64,000 bases of DNA from Ashinkailepas kermadecensis (taxonomy: Eukaryota; Arthropoda; Thecostraca; Neolepadidae). Positions within the stretch are counted from its first letter, which is position 1. Each line of letters starts with the position of its first letter. The notes beneath the pieces were generated by a model that did no database searches, was not told the origin of the DNA, and was given only the letters and a program-made list of their open reading frames with translations. Of the stretch, positions 49,582 to 61,589 are shown in pieces. The position numbers and the translations under genes are program-made. The stretch spans positions 739,501 to 803,500 of the forward strand of contig JAOTOM010005106.1 in NCBI GenBank assembly GCA_034440615.1, in the 5' to 3' direction.

Positions 49582-50732
49582 ATGTTTTACCACCGTGTAC
49601 GGGAGTCGAGCGCCGTCCTCACTTGGCCCAGCTTCTTGGGACGTGACGTCATCATCTCCATGGCTGACAAACTGAACCATGCCGACAGTGCGGTGTATGC
49701 CCCAGAGTTCGGCGGCTCGTCCGAGGGTGAAATCAGGGACGACAACCAAAGCGCCGACCAAAACGTGACTGAGGTGTTCCGCTTTCCTAATAAGAGTGGC
49801 CGTCCCAATCCCCTTCTCCGAGTGCGTTCCGCCAAATCCGACCTGCCCGCGTATTTCTACGACGGATACATGCGCTACGAGGTGCGTCCATATGCGGCTT
49901 TACCTCGCCGCTGCCGTCGCTGCCAGCAATACGGTCATACAGTTAGGGCAGTGCAGGGCCAAGGCACAGAGATGTGAGCGCTGTGCCGATTTACACGCCA
50001 CAGAGGGGTGCACGGCACCGCTGCGGTGCGCGGCCTGCCAGGGTACACACTCGGTGGCGGACTATTCTTGCCCAGTTTGGCTGGAACAGATTAACTCGGC
50101 CAAGCAGCGGGCTCCACAGGTGGTGGCCCCATGGGGGGGGGGCGAAGCCTGGCCGTCCCTTCCAGCGCTGCAGCTGCCTCGCGAGCTCCCGTTCGTCGCG
50201 CCCGCTGAGGGGGGAGGGGGCCCGGGATGGAACTTCCAAGCGGAGTTCGCGATCCAAGGTGAGGCCGCAGAGGGACAGCGAGCCGCTGCTCAAGAATTCG
50301 GCTTCTGTGGCTGGCAGCAGCGCCACCACACAAGCAAGGTCCACCAGAGCCGACGGCCGGGATGTGCCGCAGGAGAGGGAGCGTGCGACCAGCCAGGACC
50401 CCGACACTGGGACAGATATCGAGCGCAGCAGTGCGCCCCAGACGGAGACCCATACCACCCGGTCGGACCCCCAGCCGGTCACACCGGGATGGGATCCGGC
50501 TGGCTCGGATGACTCGCTGACTAGCGAAAGCTTCGGGGATTTCGACACTGACATGAGAAATCATCAATCAGAATTATACCCGGAGATGGACTGTCCACAT
50601 GCACCCCCTCCTCAACGTCGCAGCCAACGTCTGACTACTCGCTGCGACCCATCCAGCCAAACAGCCCCGGCTCCCGACGCGAAAAGACTTTGTGGAGGAG
50701 GTGCCCTCCCACCCCCACGAAGGCTTGAGTGA
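49582..50732 (+). pseudogene. LINE ORF1, CCHC zinc-knuckle nucleic-acid-binding protein, frameshifted
   Basis: The first frame (49582-49977) reads VTEVFRFPNKSGRPNP, LPAYFYDGYMRYEVRPY and the first knuckle CRRCQQYGH. A frame change near 49935 moves to CRAKAQRCERC, then CAACQGTHSVADYSCPVW, giving the remaining two knuckles. A further change leads to a disordered Ser/Asp/Pro-rich end closing at 50732. ORF1 proteins of Jockey/I elements bind the element RNA; here the frame breaks separate the knuckles. Confidence 0.85.
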
Positions 50733-50735
50733 TCA

Positions 50736-53700
50736 GTGATGCTCTTTCTACAATTAAATGTGCCTGGTTTCCTGTCACACTGTGGAAAATTAAAACAATT
50801 AATACTGAAGGGGGCGCCAGCGGTGGCTGCCCTACAAGAAACACATCTTCAGGACCTTGATAAATACAATTGTTCAATATCCGGCTACACAATGCATCAA
50901 AACAACGTAAATTCCAATTTTAAACAGGGTGGTGTAGCTCTTCATGTCTCAAATAGTATCCCTCAACGGGAATTGCAGCTTTGCTCTCCTATAAACTCAG
51001 TAGCGGTCCATGTTGAAATCAACAACTTAATTTTCGTAATTGTCTTTGCTTACTTACCCCCTATTCGTTTACTTACCCACTCACCACATGTCACATACAT
51101 AAACTTGCATAGCTTGTTTCAAGAAATATGGTCTTAATGTCTGATTTTAGGCGATTTAAACGCCCACCATCCAATGTGGGGAAGCGAACGGATATCACCA
51201 CGTGGTAGAATGATTGAGAAGTTATTAGAAAAACACTCCCTCAGTTTTTTGAACGATGGATCCCACACGTTCCTAAGCTCCAGTTATCGTACTACTTCTG
51301 CCATAGACCTATCTCTCGCCTCTGCAAACCTCGCCGAGCACCTATTCAACTGGTCGGCATCTACTGACCCTCTGTTCTCTTATCATTTCCTTATACACAT
51401 CTGCCTCACCAGCTGACCTCCACTACCTCCAGCCCCATTCATAGAGAAATGGAAGCTATCGGATGTTGACTGGAGCGCCTTCAACAATGTTCTAACAAGA
51501 AATATAAACGATAATCCACAACTCACTATTACCATGTTTACCTCGGCAATCGCTCAATCAGCAGCATCGACTGTTCCTCGCACACGTCCTGCTCGCAATT
51601 TCAATTTACGGAGTAAAAACGCAATTTGGTGAAATCTACGATGTGAGCAGGCAAAGGCCAAGCGGAAGCGGGCTTTGCGGGCTTTTCAGCGCTGCAATTG
51701 TGAATATCACAGTCAACTATATACCGAGGCACGGAAAGCCTGCTACGAAACACTGCGATATGAAAAACAGGAGGCATGACGAGAGTTCGCCTATTCGTGC
51801 AACCGTTTCACCTCGATGACAAGTGTTTGGAATTCGGTCCGTTCCTTCGCCTCTCGACGCACATATTATAATACGTTTCCACAGCTTCGTAGCACGAATG
51901 GCATTCTTACCCAACGACGAGACGTAACAAATGCGTTTGCCACCTATTTCTCCTCGATTTCTGCTTCTGACATTTATTCGCCAAACATTCACCACAACAT
52001 CGAAACTATCACGGAGAGCCTAGACTTTAATTCTCACAACTTGGAACCATGTAATGCTCCCTTTACATTGGAAGAACTTAAGATTTCTCTAGCCAAATCA
52101 ACCAACAAGTCCTGCGGTGCTGATGGTATCTCATATGCTTTCTATACCGAGCTATATGAGAGGAATTTATGTAGCTTGTTACATGCAATAAATCACCTCT
52201 GGGAAAACCATCTGTTCCCGCAAGAGTGGCTCGAAACAATTATCATACCTATTTTAAAACCTGGAAAAGATAAGCTGTCGGCTTCTTCCTATCGCCCAAT
52301 CTCACTCACAAACTGTCTCTGTAAAGCGGTGGAGAGAATGGTAAACACACGATTGCGTTATTTCTTAGAAACCAGCAATATCATCTGCCCATTCCAGAGC
52401 GGTTTTCGTCGCGAGAGAGACACATCCTCAAATATAATACGCCTTGTTACTTCTGTGCAAAATGGGTTCCTTACACGGCAAGCAACAGTGGCGGTGTTCC
52501 TGGATTTAACGGCGGCTTTCAGCAAAGTTCACAGAGGAACTGTTCTCGCCAGGCTCCACGATGCTGGAGTACGAGGACATATGGCACACTTTCTGGAAAA
52601 CTTTCTCCAACGACGTTCCTTCCAAGTAAATTTCCATTCCTCCTTGTCGGATGTGAATTACCTTGATCATGGACTTCCACAGGGTAGTGTCGTTTCTCCA
52701 ACGCTGTTTCTTCTCGCGATAAATAACATTTTCCGCGACCTACCGCTTATCCTCCCATCCATCCGGGATTCCATGCTTGCCGATGATTTGGCACTCTGGT
52801 GTACTCAGCCAACCTGCGCGCAGGCGTGCGCTTTATTGCAGGTCGCGCCGGACCACACTACTCAGTGGTGCAAGCAGTGGGGCTTCTTGATATCAGCTCC
52901 GAAGTCCGCTACGGTAGCCTTTAAACGAGGTCCGGCACCTTTGAATGTCGCGCTAAGAATTCTGGGCGACGATATACCGCTGGTATCCTCACACACATTT
53001 CTCGGAATTACTCTAGACAGCCGTCTCCCCTATCGCAGGCATGTAGGAAACCTAAGAAATCGTTGTCTGTTATGATTGAATGTTTTAAAATGCTTTACAG
53101 GACGATCCTGGAGTGCCGATCGAAAAACACTTACAACGGTTTATATCGGGCTGATTAGATCGGTACTGGAATACAACTCTTTCATTTTTTCGATGACAGC
53201 ACCTTCTCTAGGGAAACGCCTTGAAGCAATCCAATCATCGTGCCTTCGTGTTATATCAGGAGCGTTCAGAACCACTCCGGTATCCGCTCCGGGTGGATCT
53301 GAAGCTTACGTCCTTATCGGACCGTCGAATGTTTTCCATAATCCGATACAGGTATCAGGTCCAGAGCACACGAAACCATCCAACATCTTCAGCGTTCAGA
53401 CCGGGTCGGGCTCCAGGCCACAGAAGGCACCTAAGACCAATCAACACCGTGGCAAGGCTCACTGAAGTGGTTGCTGCAACGCTGAGAATGCCACCGCTGT
53501 CCACCGCTGTACAGGATACAGGCAGTTATCTGTACGGACTCCCGAGCTTCCTTACAGGCACCACACAGACATCACAACATCGAACACCCTTATGTGTTGG
53601 AGCTGATCGAAATGTGGCATTCTCTTCCTCCTTCGCAGAACGTTATTTTCTTATGGATCCCTGGACATTTTGGAATACCGGGAAATGTACGAGCTGATAC

Positions 53701-54173
53701 CCTGGCGAACGAATCCATTCTCTCACCGACGCCGCTGGATATTCCCCTTGCGCTCTCCGATGTCTTACATCAAACAAAAATGTGCCTCGCAATCTACCTA
53801 CAAAATGAATGGAGAACCACGCACTCCAGCCATTTTTACAACATCATACCGACTCTGGCCCCGTGGTCCACCAGCTCGCAAAACAGTCGTGAACTGGAAG
53901 TGACCCTAGCTCGACTGCGGCTTGGCCATACGAGACTGACCTGACTCATGGCCACCTTCTTGATCGTTCCTCGCCTCCGCTCTGTAATGGTGTGATGTTC
54001 GCCTGACAGTAGAGCACATATTAATCAGCTGCCCAAAACATCGCACGGAAAGACGGCTTGTAGAAAACTACTTGCAGGCACGCAACCTTGACGCAAATCT
54101 CAGCAATCTACTCGGGAACAACCACCCTTACCTGGTAAGTAAAGTTCTCGATTATATAACTGAAGCTCGGTTA
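50736..54173 (+). pseudogene. LINE ORF2: endonuclease, reverse transcriptase, partial RNase H
   Basis: One frame runs from 50736 to about 53300, broken by in-frame stops at 51135 (TAA), 51414, 51630, 51777 and 53073 (all TGA). The endonuclease shows LQETHL and GDLNAHHPMWGS, but the expected final SDH reads SYH (about 51381). Reverse transcriptase blocks include KSTNKSCGADGI, LKPGKDKLSASSYRPISLTN, GFRRERDTS, VFLDLTAAF, GLPQGSVVSPTLF and LADDLALW (motif C, L in place of Y/F). After about 53200 frames shift. WIPGHFGIPGN (about 53655) is the end of an RNase H domain whose first motif was not found. TVEHILISCPKH (about 54010) closes the protein. Inactive by several independent lesions. Confidence 0.9.
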
Positions 54174-54180
54174 ATATAAT

Positions 54181-55005
54181 ACATTTAGTAGGTCTCAAAA
54201 TGGATTTCCGCCATCGTGGTCACTTATTCGTGTATTCCCCAATATTGCCGGGGGGTTTTCACCCTAGGTGCATGCACTAGGTGGTCCTTCCCGGGTAGGA
54301 TTCATACACCTACCTCGGATGTGTAAGCTTGATGCGTGCATCCTGAGTTTTCCCCTGATATCTCTTTATTACACACACACAAATGACTTTGAGCGGTAAT
54401 CTCCTGGACCCACCGCTTTAACGTAACTTGCTTCGCCACACTGCGAGCTTATCCCTTGGCGTTCAACACTTGAGCACGTCCTCTGGATAACTCCGGGGGT
54501 GCCGTCCCGCTCTCCCCTGACGCGTACCTGGCTGAGCGCGGACAGCGGACATCTCGCTGCGGCCGCATCAGTATGCTACGGTGGCATCAACCCGAACTCT
54601 GGTGACTCCCGGGTCGGTTCCGTGGTACCTAATCACGGACATTGGCCTAGGTTTTGCCTCTTTTCGGGCTGCCCGCTGCCTGGTGAGCGACGGACGGGGG
54701 AGCGGTACGGGATCCCTGCAGGTTCTTTCTTGACTAGTGTGCTTGATGACGTTAGCTGCGGGATAATGTTCGCAGTGGCCTGCTTCCCGTGGCGAATCTT
54801 AGGAAAGCTATTAACCCCCTCCCCCCCACACAAAAAAAATTGGTATCACTGAAGCCAGGCCCTTGTCATTCCCATGCCTTCCTGCATGTCGCCTCGACAA
54901 CACATCGCCGGGGTACAATGGTACAAATGACGTCATCCGGGGTAAACATTTAGGGACGTTTTAATGGTTTGGTGTATATTAAAATAAAAATATTTTCAAT
55001 TCAAC
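54181..55005. other. GC-mixed flank after the LINE, no gene recognised
   Basis: It may include the LINE 3' UTR. 'cctaggtgcatgcactagg' near 54271 is almost palindromic. The 117-codon frame at 54499-54852 matches nothing I recognise. Confidence 0.4.
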
Positions 55006-55009
55006 TTAC

Positions 55010-55190
55010 TTTCTAAATCTTCTAATATCGCGTCTGTGCTCTTAGAATCTTGTTCAGCTGTTATTTTATATGTTCAAATAATAGCTGAACAAGATTCTAA
55101 GAATCATAGAAAGATTTATAATTTTTTAATATCGCGTCTGTGCTCTTAGAATCTTGTTCAGCTGTTATTTTAAATGTTTCAGTTAGGCTG
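55010..55190. repeat. Direct plus inverted repeat cluster
   Basis: 'gcgtctgtgctcttagaatc' followed by 'ttgttcagctgttatttta' occurs twice (about 55031 and 55132). Between them is the inverted segment 'aatagctgaacaagattcta' (about 55080). Confidence 0.85.
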
Positions 55191-56530
55191 CGAATTAGAC
55201 AACCACCATCACGAAACGCAGCGTTTTAGGGACACACTTTTTCTTAAATTCTTAGATGACGCGGTTGAGTCATAAATGGCGCAGTTGTTTACATAGCTCT
55301 CTTGTAAGTTCGGTGCTTCATTTCACACCTTGTGTTCGCTGTCCCCGCGTTTTAGTTGAATTTTGTTTTATTGTGTTGTGTTGTGGTGTATCTTGTGTGT
55401 GGTTGCACGGTTAGCTGTAGATTTTGCTGTCGTTAATTAGTGATAGAAATTGAGATGTGTTCCGTATTAGGTATCTAATATGTTGATGCCGCTTATCCAG
55501 TAGATTTGCAGTTTCAGATAGTTTCTGATTTTACGGAATATCTTTTTCTAGTGCTTGTGAAACTTGTGAATGTGCTGTACATGATGTGAACACTTATTTC
55601 CTCTGCAAATGCATACTTTTAAGTTGGGAGGCAGCATACCATGCAAAAAATGGGCTTGGAGTTGGGTAATATAGCATAAAAGGTAATGCTCGAAATGAAG
55701 AAAAATGATGTAGCATAACCTAAACTAACCTAGCTTAGCCATCTATGCAATAAAGCAATTTATTTTTGTTAAAATGGAAAATTTCTGAACGTTAAAAAGA
55801 AATGTTTAAATTCATAAAAACCTAACCTTACCTAACCTATCCTGAACTGTTTTTGAAGAAAACTCAATTAAAAGAAAATCACCCACACCCCCCATTTTGT
55901 TTTCCTAACTTCCTACAAAACCCTAACCTAGCTGAAATTAACTAAACATAACCCCCTTGTATGCTTCATGGGGGTATAATGTGTATAAAACGTGTTCAGT
56001 GGTTACCTTAAACTGTAATAATATATCCTACAAATTGTGCTTATCCTACATATTGTGATTGAGATAGAGAAGGTGGCCTAAAATTAAGTGTCAGTATCCT
56101 AGGGTTTATTTTTCAAACATCTGGAAGAAACATCTGGAAAGAATAGAGTTTTTCAATCAACATGCTTAAGTTTCCAAGAGATGGAAATACATGCAAGACT
56201 TAGTTGACAAAGTGAAAAAGAACTGATAGAGTTCATCAAACAAACTCATTAATTTGGTCCAACCACTTTACCTCTGATGATTATGATCCTGGCTATCTGA
56301 TGCAACTGAAGCTGATGCTGCAATAGCAATACCTGCCTCTTCCGAAACCTCGTGCCATTCCATGAATTAACCTGCCTACCAGATTTGTATGGTATGAAGT
56401 GTTGGATCATGCATGTCTGTTGTGCTTGCTGTATTTTGGAGAATCTTATCCTTGTATAGCTAAATGAAGAAACAGTTTAACCAGTTTGATGCCACTTCAA
56501 TGCACATGAATATAGCACGACCACCATCAG
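55191..56530. other. AT-rich region with repeat fragments
   Basis: Contains an inverted fragment of the 'AATGAGTGGTC' family (about 55585-55675) and scattered 'cctaacctaacct'-type runs (about 55725-55935). No exon recognised. Confidence 0.45.
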
Positions 56531-56534
56531 TAAA

Positions 56535-56581
56535 CTAGGACTGGAGCGTGACGGCCTTGCTGTCGTTGCCGGCTTCGTCGC
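56535..56581 (-). CDS. Possible short terminal exon of an unknown minus-strand gene
   Basis: After a minus-strand acceptor 'cattttgtag' the sequence reads two bases of a codon, then DEAGNDSKAVTLQS and TAG. All codons end in G or C except one, in contrast with the AT-rich surroundings, and this is the only reason to call it. No matching upstream exon was recognised between 56600 and 57000. It may well be chance. Confidence 0.25.
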
Positions 56582-56599
56582 CTACAAAATGAGGCGTGT

Positions 56600-57070
56600 C
56601 AATACAGCGCTTGGCTGTTAGACGTCTGAAGCACCGGAGGCGTTCCTGACAACTGTGTCCAGCTCTTGGCTCACCACCATCGGTTGCGGCCGGCTCTGCG
56701 TGCCACAGACCTGGTAGACGGTGCTGGTATAATTATGCTGGTATAACCAGTATAATTCTTATTTCTGCTCCATCCTGGGCCCAACCTGCACCGGCGAGGC
56801 CAGCATTGTGAGGCGCCTGGTAGGCGTCATCAGCAGCCGGCAGCCGAGGCTAGATGTCTCTGTAGCACGGAGGCTGACTCGAGTTGGGATGCATGTGCGC
56901 ATCGGCTGGTTGCACTAGAATTCTGCTCGGCAGAGCGCAGAGAGGCGGGCATCTAGGCAGGTGCGCCAGCATGTCACCAGCCAGCGATAGGATGTCCACC
57001 CTCACACTGCCGGTCATCTGTCACCGTCCCTGCTGTGTATCGTGTCGTGTCGCCCGGTTCTGCTCTTTTT
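56600..57070. other. GC-rich non-coding stretch
   Basis: No feature recognised beyond a small 'gctggtataa' repetition near 56730-56760. Confidence 0.4.
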
Positions 57071-57415
57071 CTCCGTGTTTGCTGCTGCCGCCGTGACCGC
57101 CAGTTAGCGGACTGGCGGCGCCCCCTGTGCTGCCCGTCCTGGCGGCACTTGGCACTGCTTTCGTGTCACCCGATCCTGCCGTATTGTTAGCGTGTTTTGC
57201 TGTTGCGACTGTGACGATTGACGGGTTGGCGGCGATCCCTGTACCGACCCGTCCTGGCGGCACTTGACAATGCTCTCGCATCGCCTGGTCCCGCTGTCCT
57301 GTTGGCGTGTTTTGCTGCTGCCGCTGTGACCAGGGGCAGACTAGCGGCGCTCACTATGCTTGCCCGTTCTGGCTGCACTTGGCACTGCTCTTGGCTCTGG
57401 CAGTGCTATGTGGCA
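57071..57415. repeat. ~116 bp tandem repeat, three units
   Basis: 'gtgttt(t)gctg.tgc..c.gtga' begins at about 57076, 57191 and 57306. Each unit ends in 'gtcctggcggcacttg.ca'-like text. The Ala/Gly-rich minus-strand frames are products of this repeat. Confidence 0.85.
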
Positions 57416-58489
57416 GGTGTGACGTATTGTTGTGACGTATGCCACTTCATTGTTGCTTGTATCTATCATTTGGCCTATGAACATTGATTGGAAAGAACGA
57501 CATGCAAAGTCCCTTTGCTCCACGAACTTTGATTACGATCATTCATTCATGCTCTGAACCGGAACCAGCACAGAAGCCGACTAGGTCGACTACGCTGACA
57601 CGTAGGAGCGTTTTGGAATGATCCAGATCTAGTCCTGAACGCATTGCTTGGGAATGCCACCAATACATGCCTGACCGCTTTTGGAGCCCCATGTTTCCAG
57701 TCCGTCCGTCGAATGTAGCCTCCTAACTAGAGTTAAATTTTACTTACTTTGGGAGGCGTTAGCCCCCTTTAAGACTGACGTGAGCCCACCTTTCCCCAAT
57801 AATTTCATATTTTAGCATGTGGCGCTAATGTGGCCTCTCGACTGACTGTCTTCCTGTTACCTTCAGGCATTGCGTCCCCCAAATCATTTTCTGAAAGTTC
57901 CACCCCCGTTGCTGAGCTGGCACGGGGGCTTACAGATGCCCCATAAAAAGGAATGTCTGCCTCTCACGTGCTCCTTATGGTACTGTCGATCTGAGAATAA
58001 AAAAATTGTCACCTTCCTTGTCATCTAAATCAGGGGCGTTGCCGCATATAGAGGGGGATGAAAAGGTGTTTCGGTTAATTACTTTTGCCATGCAACACCA
58101 CAAGCACAATGCTAAATTTGATACAGATTGGGGCTCTCTCCTCCACCTGGTCCCATCATGGCGACGACCACGCTTCAGATACGTCCTTACTGCATCCCGC
58201 CGCGGTAAGATGTTAATTCTCTGCCGTATTTGACTTGTCCTACCTCCCTTTGCACGCTCTTTCGGGTATAATATGCGCATGAAAGGTATTGGAGATCCCT
58301 TCCGGGACTATGACGCTCTAAGTTTTGCACCTAAACCTCTTAAACCCTCGTTTTCTCCCCCCTAGTGTACACACGTTGCGTATCTTCGAAGCGTATAAGC
58401 GGCTGGCGCATGGTGTGTACCCCTGATGACGTCATTTAAGAACCGGCGCAAAAAGCTGCGCAGTAGGGATGACACCGCCTGGTATATGT
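57416..58489. other. No recognisable feature
   Basis: Mixed-composition non-coding DNA without splice-supported coding segments. Confidence 0.4.
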
Positions 58490-58504
58490 CAACAATAACA
58501 ACAA

Positions 58505-58663
58505 GGGGACGAGTGGTCTCGGGGTGAGATGCTCGTCTCACAATCGAAAGGTTGTGGGTTCGAGTCTCGCCTGTCGCTACTCTTCACCCGCGACCAATCG
58601 GCGTGAGAGATTGGCGACGCTACATGACTCAACGGTCGACGTGTCGTAAAACCAATAAACAAC
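58505..58663 (+). mobile_element. tRNA-derived SINE, Val-like head (family A), with 15 bp target duplication
   Basis: Head 'ggggacgagtggtctcgggg', 'gtctcacaatcg', 'gggttcgagtct'; body 'cgcgaccaatcggcgtgag'; tail 'gtcgtaaaaccaataaac'. CAACAATAACAACAA flanks it at 58490-58504 and 58664-58678. Little divergence from the other family A copies. Confidence 0.93.
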
Positions 58664-58740
58664 CAACAATAACAACAACCGGAAACAACCGACATCACCA
58701 CATGGTGGCAGGCTGGCCAAATTCATACACACACACACTG

Positions 58741-58778
58741 GTATATATCGCCTTTGACTGAAGCAAGGCGATATATAC
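58741..58778. other. Perfect 14 bp hairpin
   Basis: GTATATATCGCCTT (58741-58754) and its exact reverse complement (58765-58778) around a 10-base loop 'tgactgaagc'. The loop sequence 'tgactgaagc' recurs immediately after at about 58784. Function unknown. Confidence 0.85.
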
Positions 58779-58789
58779 TGAATGACTGA

Positions 58790-59435
58790 AGCATGCAAAC
58801 GTGCGGCAGACATTCCGCATTTGCTACAGTCCATTTGGCAGCAGTTGCTGCCAACTTCCTGCCACGATTATGAAAAAATAGCACTGTTGGATGCTGCTAG
58901 CTGGTGGTCTCTTCCTGGCGGCTGCGCCTCCTCCTGGGTCTTATCGTCGGTGGCTATTTCATCCAAGGTAACTGCAGTAATATTGTTCATTAAAAAATGA
59001 TCACAGCACGTGCTGAACGCTTAGACAATCGTTTTTTAATACCTGATTTTGCCATTATTGCAGAAAGTCTGGCGGAATTATGGATCAATTCTGGGATAAA
59101 TTTGCACTTTAGTTACCTAGGTAGTTAGGTAGGGTTTTAGGGCGTGTCGACCAGAATTGATCATTCGCGCCCAGAAAAATTTGCACTAAGGTAATTTTGG
59201 AATCTATGGAATTTTTTTTTCCAATGCAATGTTTATGAATGTGGATAACATGTGACAAGTAACACCAAAAATGGGTATTATTGTGCTTTAAGGTAGGTAG
59301 GTAGTAAGAAGACAAATTTTTACACACATTTGCCTCCATAAAGCAAACAAATTGGCTAGGTTTTGTTTGGTTAGGTTTTTTAAGTTTGATTTTTTTTTTT
59401 AATTCATAAAAATTATGAAAACAATTTCTGAACTT
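58790..59435. other. No recognisable gene
   Basis: AT-rich, with short 'gtaggtagg' runs near 59120 and 59292. Non-coding. Confidence 0.4.
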
Positions 59436-59439
59436 TTTT

Positions 59440-59990
59440 TTGGTATTATTCCAGAACTAGGTAAAATGCGATTTTTTGGAATTTATTTTTTTAATACAGG
59501 GTATTTCAATGTAAAAATCATGATGCGACCACTCATTTTCTCCGCAAATAATTATTTTTTCAGTTGGCAAACATACACGACCATAATCTTCACTCTGCAA
59601 ACATAGCACATCGTGTATAATTATCCATACCTGGTGTGTCAGATGTGATAAAGAAGACATTCAACACTTCAGGCACTCGATTTGATACTCTGACATCGAA
59701 AACCTTATGTTTCTGCCTTAATTCGACATTATCTCCGAGAATGCATGCATATACTCGCAACACGCTGCGCCAGCCACCGTTGATAAGGGTGGCGTCGACA
59801 TTCCTTGCGATGCTGTATTATTTTATTTAAATATATTTGATGACGTCATGGCCGAAAAACTTGTTTCGGATAATTCTGGTTTTCCGGTTAGGTTAGGTTA
59901 GGTTTGTTTAGATTATATTATGATATAATATATTTTATATATTATGCTACGTTATCTTAGTCTAGGTTAGGTTAGGTTAGGTTATTTTAT
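59440..59990. repeat. Single arm of the palindromic TTAGG-bearing family
   Basis: Runs in the same direction and order as the left arm at 38350-38870: 'accactcattttctccgcaa', 'aatcttcactctgcaaa', 'aaccttatgtttctgcctta', 'tgatgacgtcatggcc', then 'ggttaggttaggtt' (59886 and about 59963). Confidence 0.8.
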
Positions 59991-60955
59991 TTTGTTGTAT
60001 TATTTATATATTCATATTTAATTTTTGAACTCTTGACCGTAAGCAGAACACGGCAGTGTAATAATGGCTTCATTGTGCACCGGTTACAGTCTAGTTCCTC
60101 GCAAAATTATTAAACTTTCTTTTGAAGATAATCAGGCAAGCTTATAATTTTTCAGAAAACACTACTTCCAAACAAGGTAATTTGTCCAAATTGTTTGAGG
60201 CCCTGCCATTTTCGTGCAAACAGGTGCAGGTGGGAGTGTTTTGTAATGCGGCGTGTCCCCAAGACCGTCGTCATCAACCGTCGCTGACTTAAAAGTAATC
60301 ATTTGCGGAGAAAATGAGTGGTCGCATCATGATTTTTACGTTAAGATACCCTGTATTAAAAAAAAATCCCCAAAATCGCATTTTACCTAGTTCTGGAAAT
60401 TTACCGGTTTTTTTTTCTTCAAAAGCAGCTTATTTCATGATAGGTCAAGCTGGGTAAGTTTTTTATTTATAATTTTTTTGGAAATTAAATTGCTTCAAAT
60501 TTTCCAATTCTATTCTTTGGATTTGTTCCAAAGGGAGATTAGGTGGTAAATATTAAGATCAAGGTAAAAGTTGATTTTTTGGATTTTTTTTGGTAATGGT
60601 ATGCTTTCTGATGTGATGAAGATGATGCGATCACTCATTTTCACAGCAAATAATTACTTTTAAGTCAATGGCAGTCAATACAATTGATGACGTCATAGGC
60701 ACAAGTCTGTGGCTTATAGCCCCAATGCTTCGAGAAGGAACTTTTGAATCTCGTGGCAGTGGAATTTGAGCAAATAACCCAGCTGGGAATGGCACTGTGT
60801 TGTCTGAAAAATTATGAACTTGCGTGTTTGTCCTCGAAAGAAAGCTGAATAATTACCTAAGATACTGCAGCACAACCGATGCACAGCGAGGCTAAGCTTG
60901 CACTGATACGAGTGGTGAGTATTGCTGTGTGTGGTTTGTCTACCAAGTCACCTAC
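59991..60955. other. Repeat fragments of the 'AATGAGTGGTC' family
   Basis: Fragments at about 60290-60400 (plus: 'aatgagtggtcgcatcatga') and about 60600-60670 (inverted: 'gatcactcattttcacagc'). Otherwise featureless. Confidence 0.55.
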
Positions 60956-60959
60956 TACT

Positions 60960-61130
60960 AAATAAATAAATCAGAATAAATAAACTAACCTAGACTAAGA
61001 TAATGTAGCATAATATATAAAATGTATTATAGTATAATGTAATCTAACCTAACCTAATCAGAAAACCAGAATTCTCTGAAACAAATTTTTTGGCCATGAT
61101 GTCATCAAATATATGCCACATTGTATATAT
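60960..61130. repeat. Fragment of the palindromic family, right-arm orientation
   Basis: 'taacctagactaagataatg', 'tagcataatatataaaat' and 'ttggccatga.gtcatcaaa' match 39095-39225. Confidence 0.75.
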
Positions 61131-61296
61131 CTCCATAGGCAACTTTAGTAACAAAACCTACTTAACTTCCAGAAGTTTAGTAAATATTCCTACTAAACAT
61201 AATTCCCCTCTTAGTAAATGTACATACTAAACCTTCTCGAGGTTGTGTTGGACATTGACAGCACTGCCCTTACGATTATATACTGCCCTATACGAT

Positions 61297-61586
61297 AATA
61301 AAGACAGAGACATAAAAGATCAGTGCAACTGTGAGCCACAAGGGCCCTTCTTGGTTGCACTTTGTACACTGAACCAGTTGCCCACCAAATCTGTCAATCA
61401 ACCCTCCCTGGAATACAGAAAAACAAGCCCCCTATCATTATAAGAATAGGGGGCTTGTTTTTCTGTATTCCAGGGAGGGTTGATTGACAGATTTGGTGGG
61501 CAACTGGTTCAGTGTACAAAGTGCAACCAAGAAGGGCCCTTGTGGCTCATAGTTGCACTGATCTTTTATGTCTTTATGTCTTTATT
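61297..61586. repeat. Near-perfect palindrome, ~140 bp arms, 10 bp loop, made of LINE 3' sequence
   Basis: The left arm (61297-61435) is the reverse complement of the right arm (61446-61586) with only about two differences, including one small indel near the outer end. The loop is 'cattataaga'. The arms contain 'ggttgattgacagatttggt' and 'caaccaagaagggcccttgt', related to the LINE-derived tail in the 41-44 kb tandem units. The 60-66 codon frames here come from this. Confidence 0.93.
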
Positions 61587-61589
61587 ACA

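Larger units (their letters stand above)
49560..54180 (+). mobile_element. Jockey/I-like non-LTR retrotransposon (LINE), nearly full length but inactivated
   Basis: Two consecutive open-frame regions in the order expected for a LINE: a zinc-knuckle ORF1 (49582-50732) and an ORF2 with endonuclease, reverse transcriptase, a partial RNase H and a C-terminal Cys/His region (50736-54173). The ORF1 stop and ORF2 start are 3 bases apart. Nonsense codons and frameshifts disable it. The 5' boundary is uncertain and no poly-A tail or target duplication was identified at 54180 onward. Confidence 0.88.

Noticed and set aside
59963..59986. Interstitial telomere or chromosome end
   Set aside because: Only about four TTAGG units, located at a fixed place inside a dispersed repeat family, not a telomere array.
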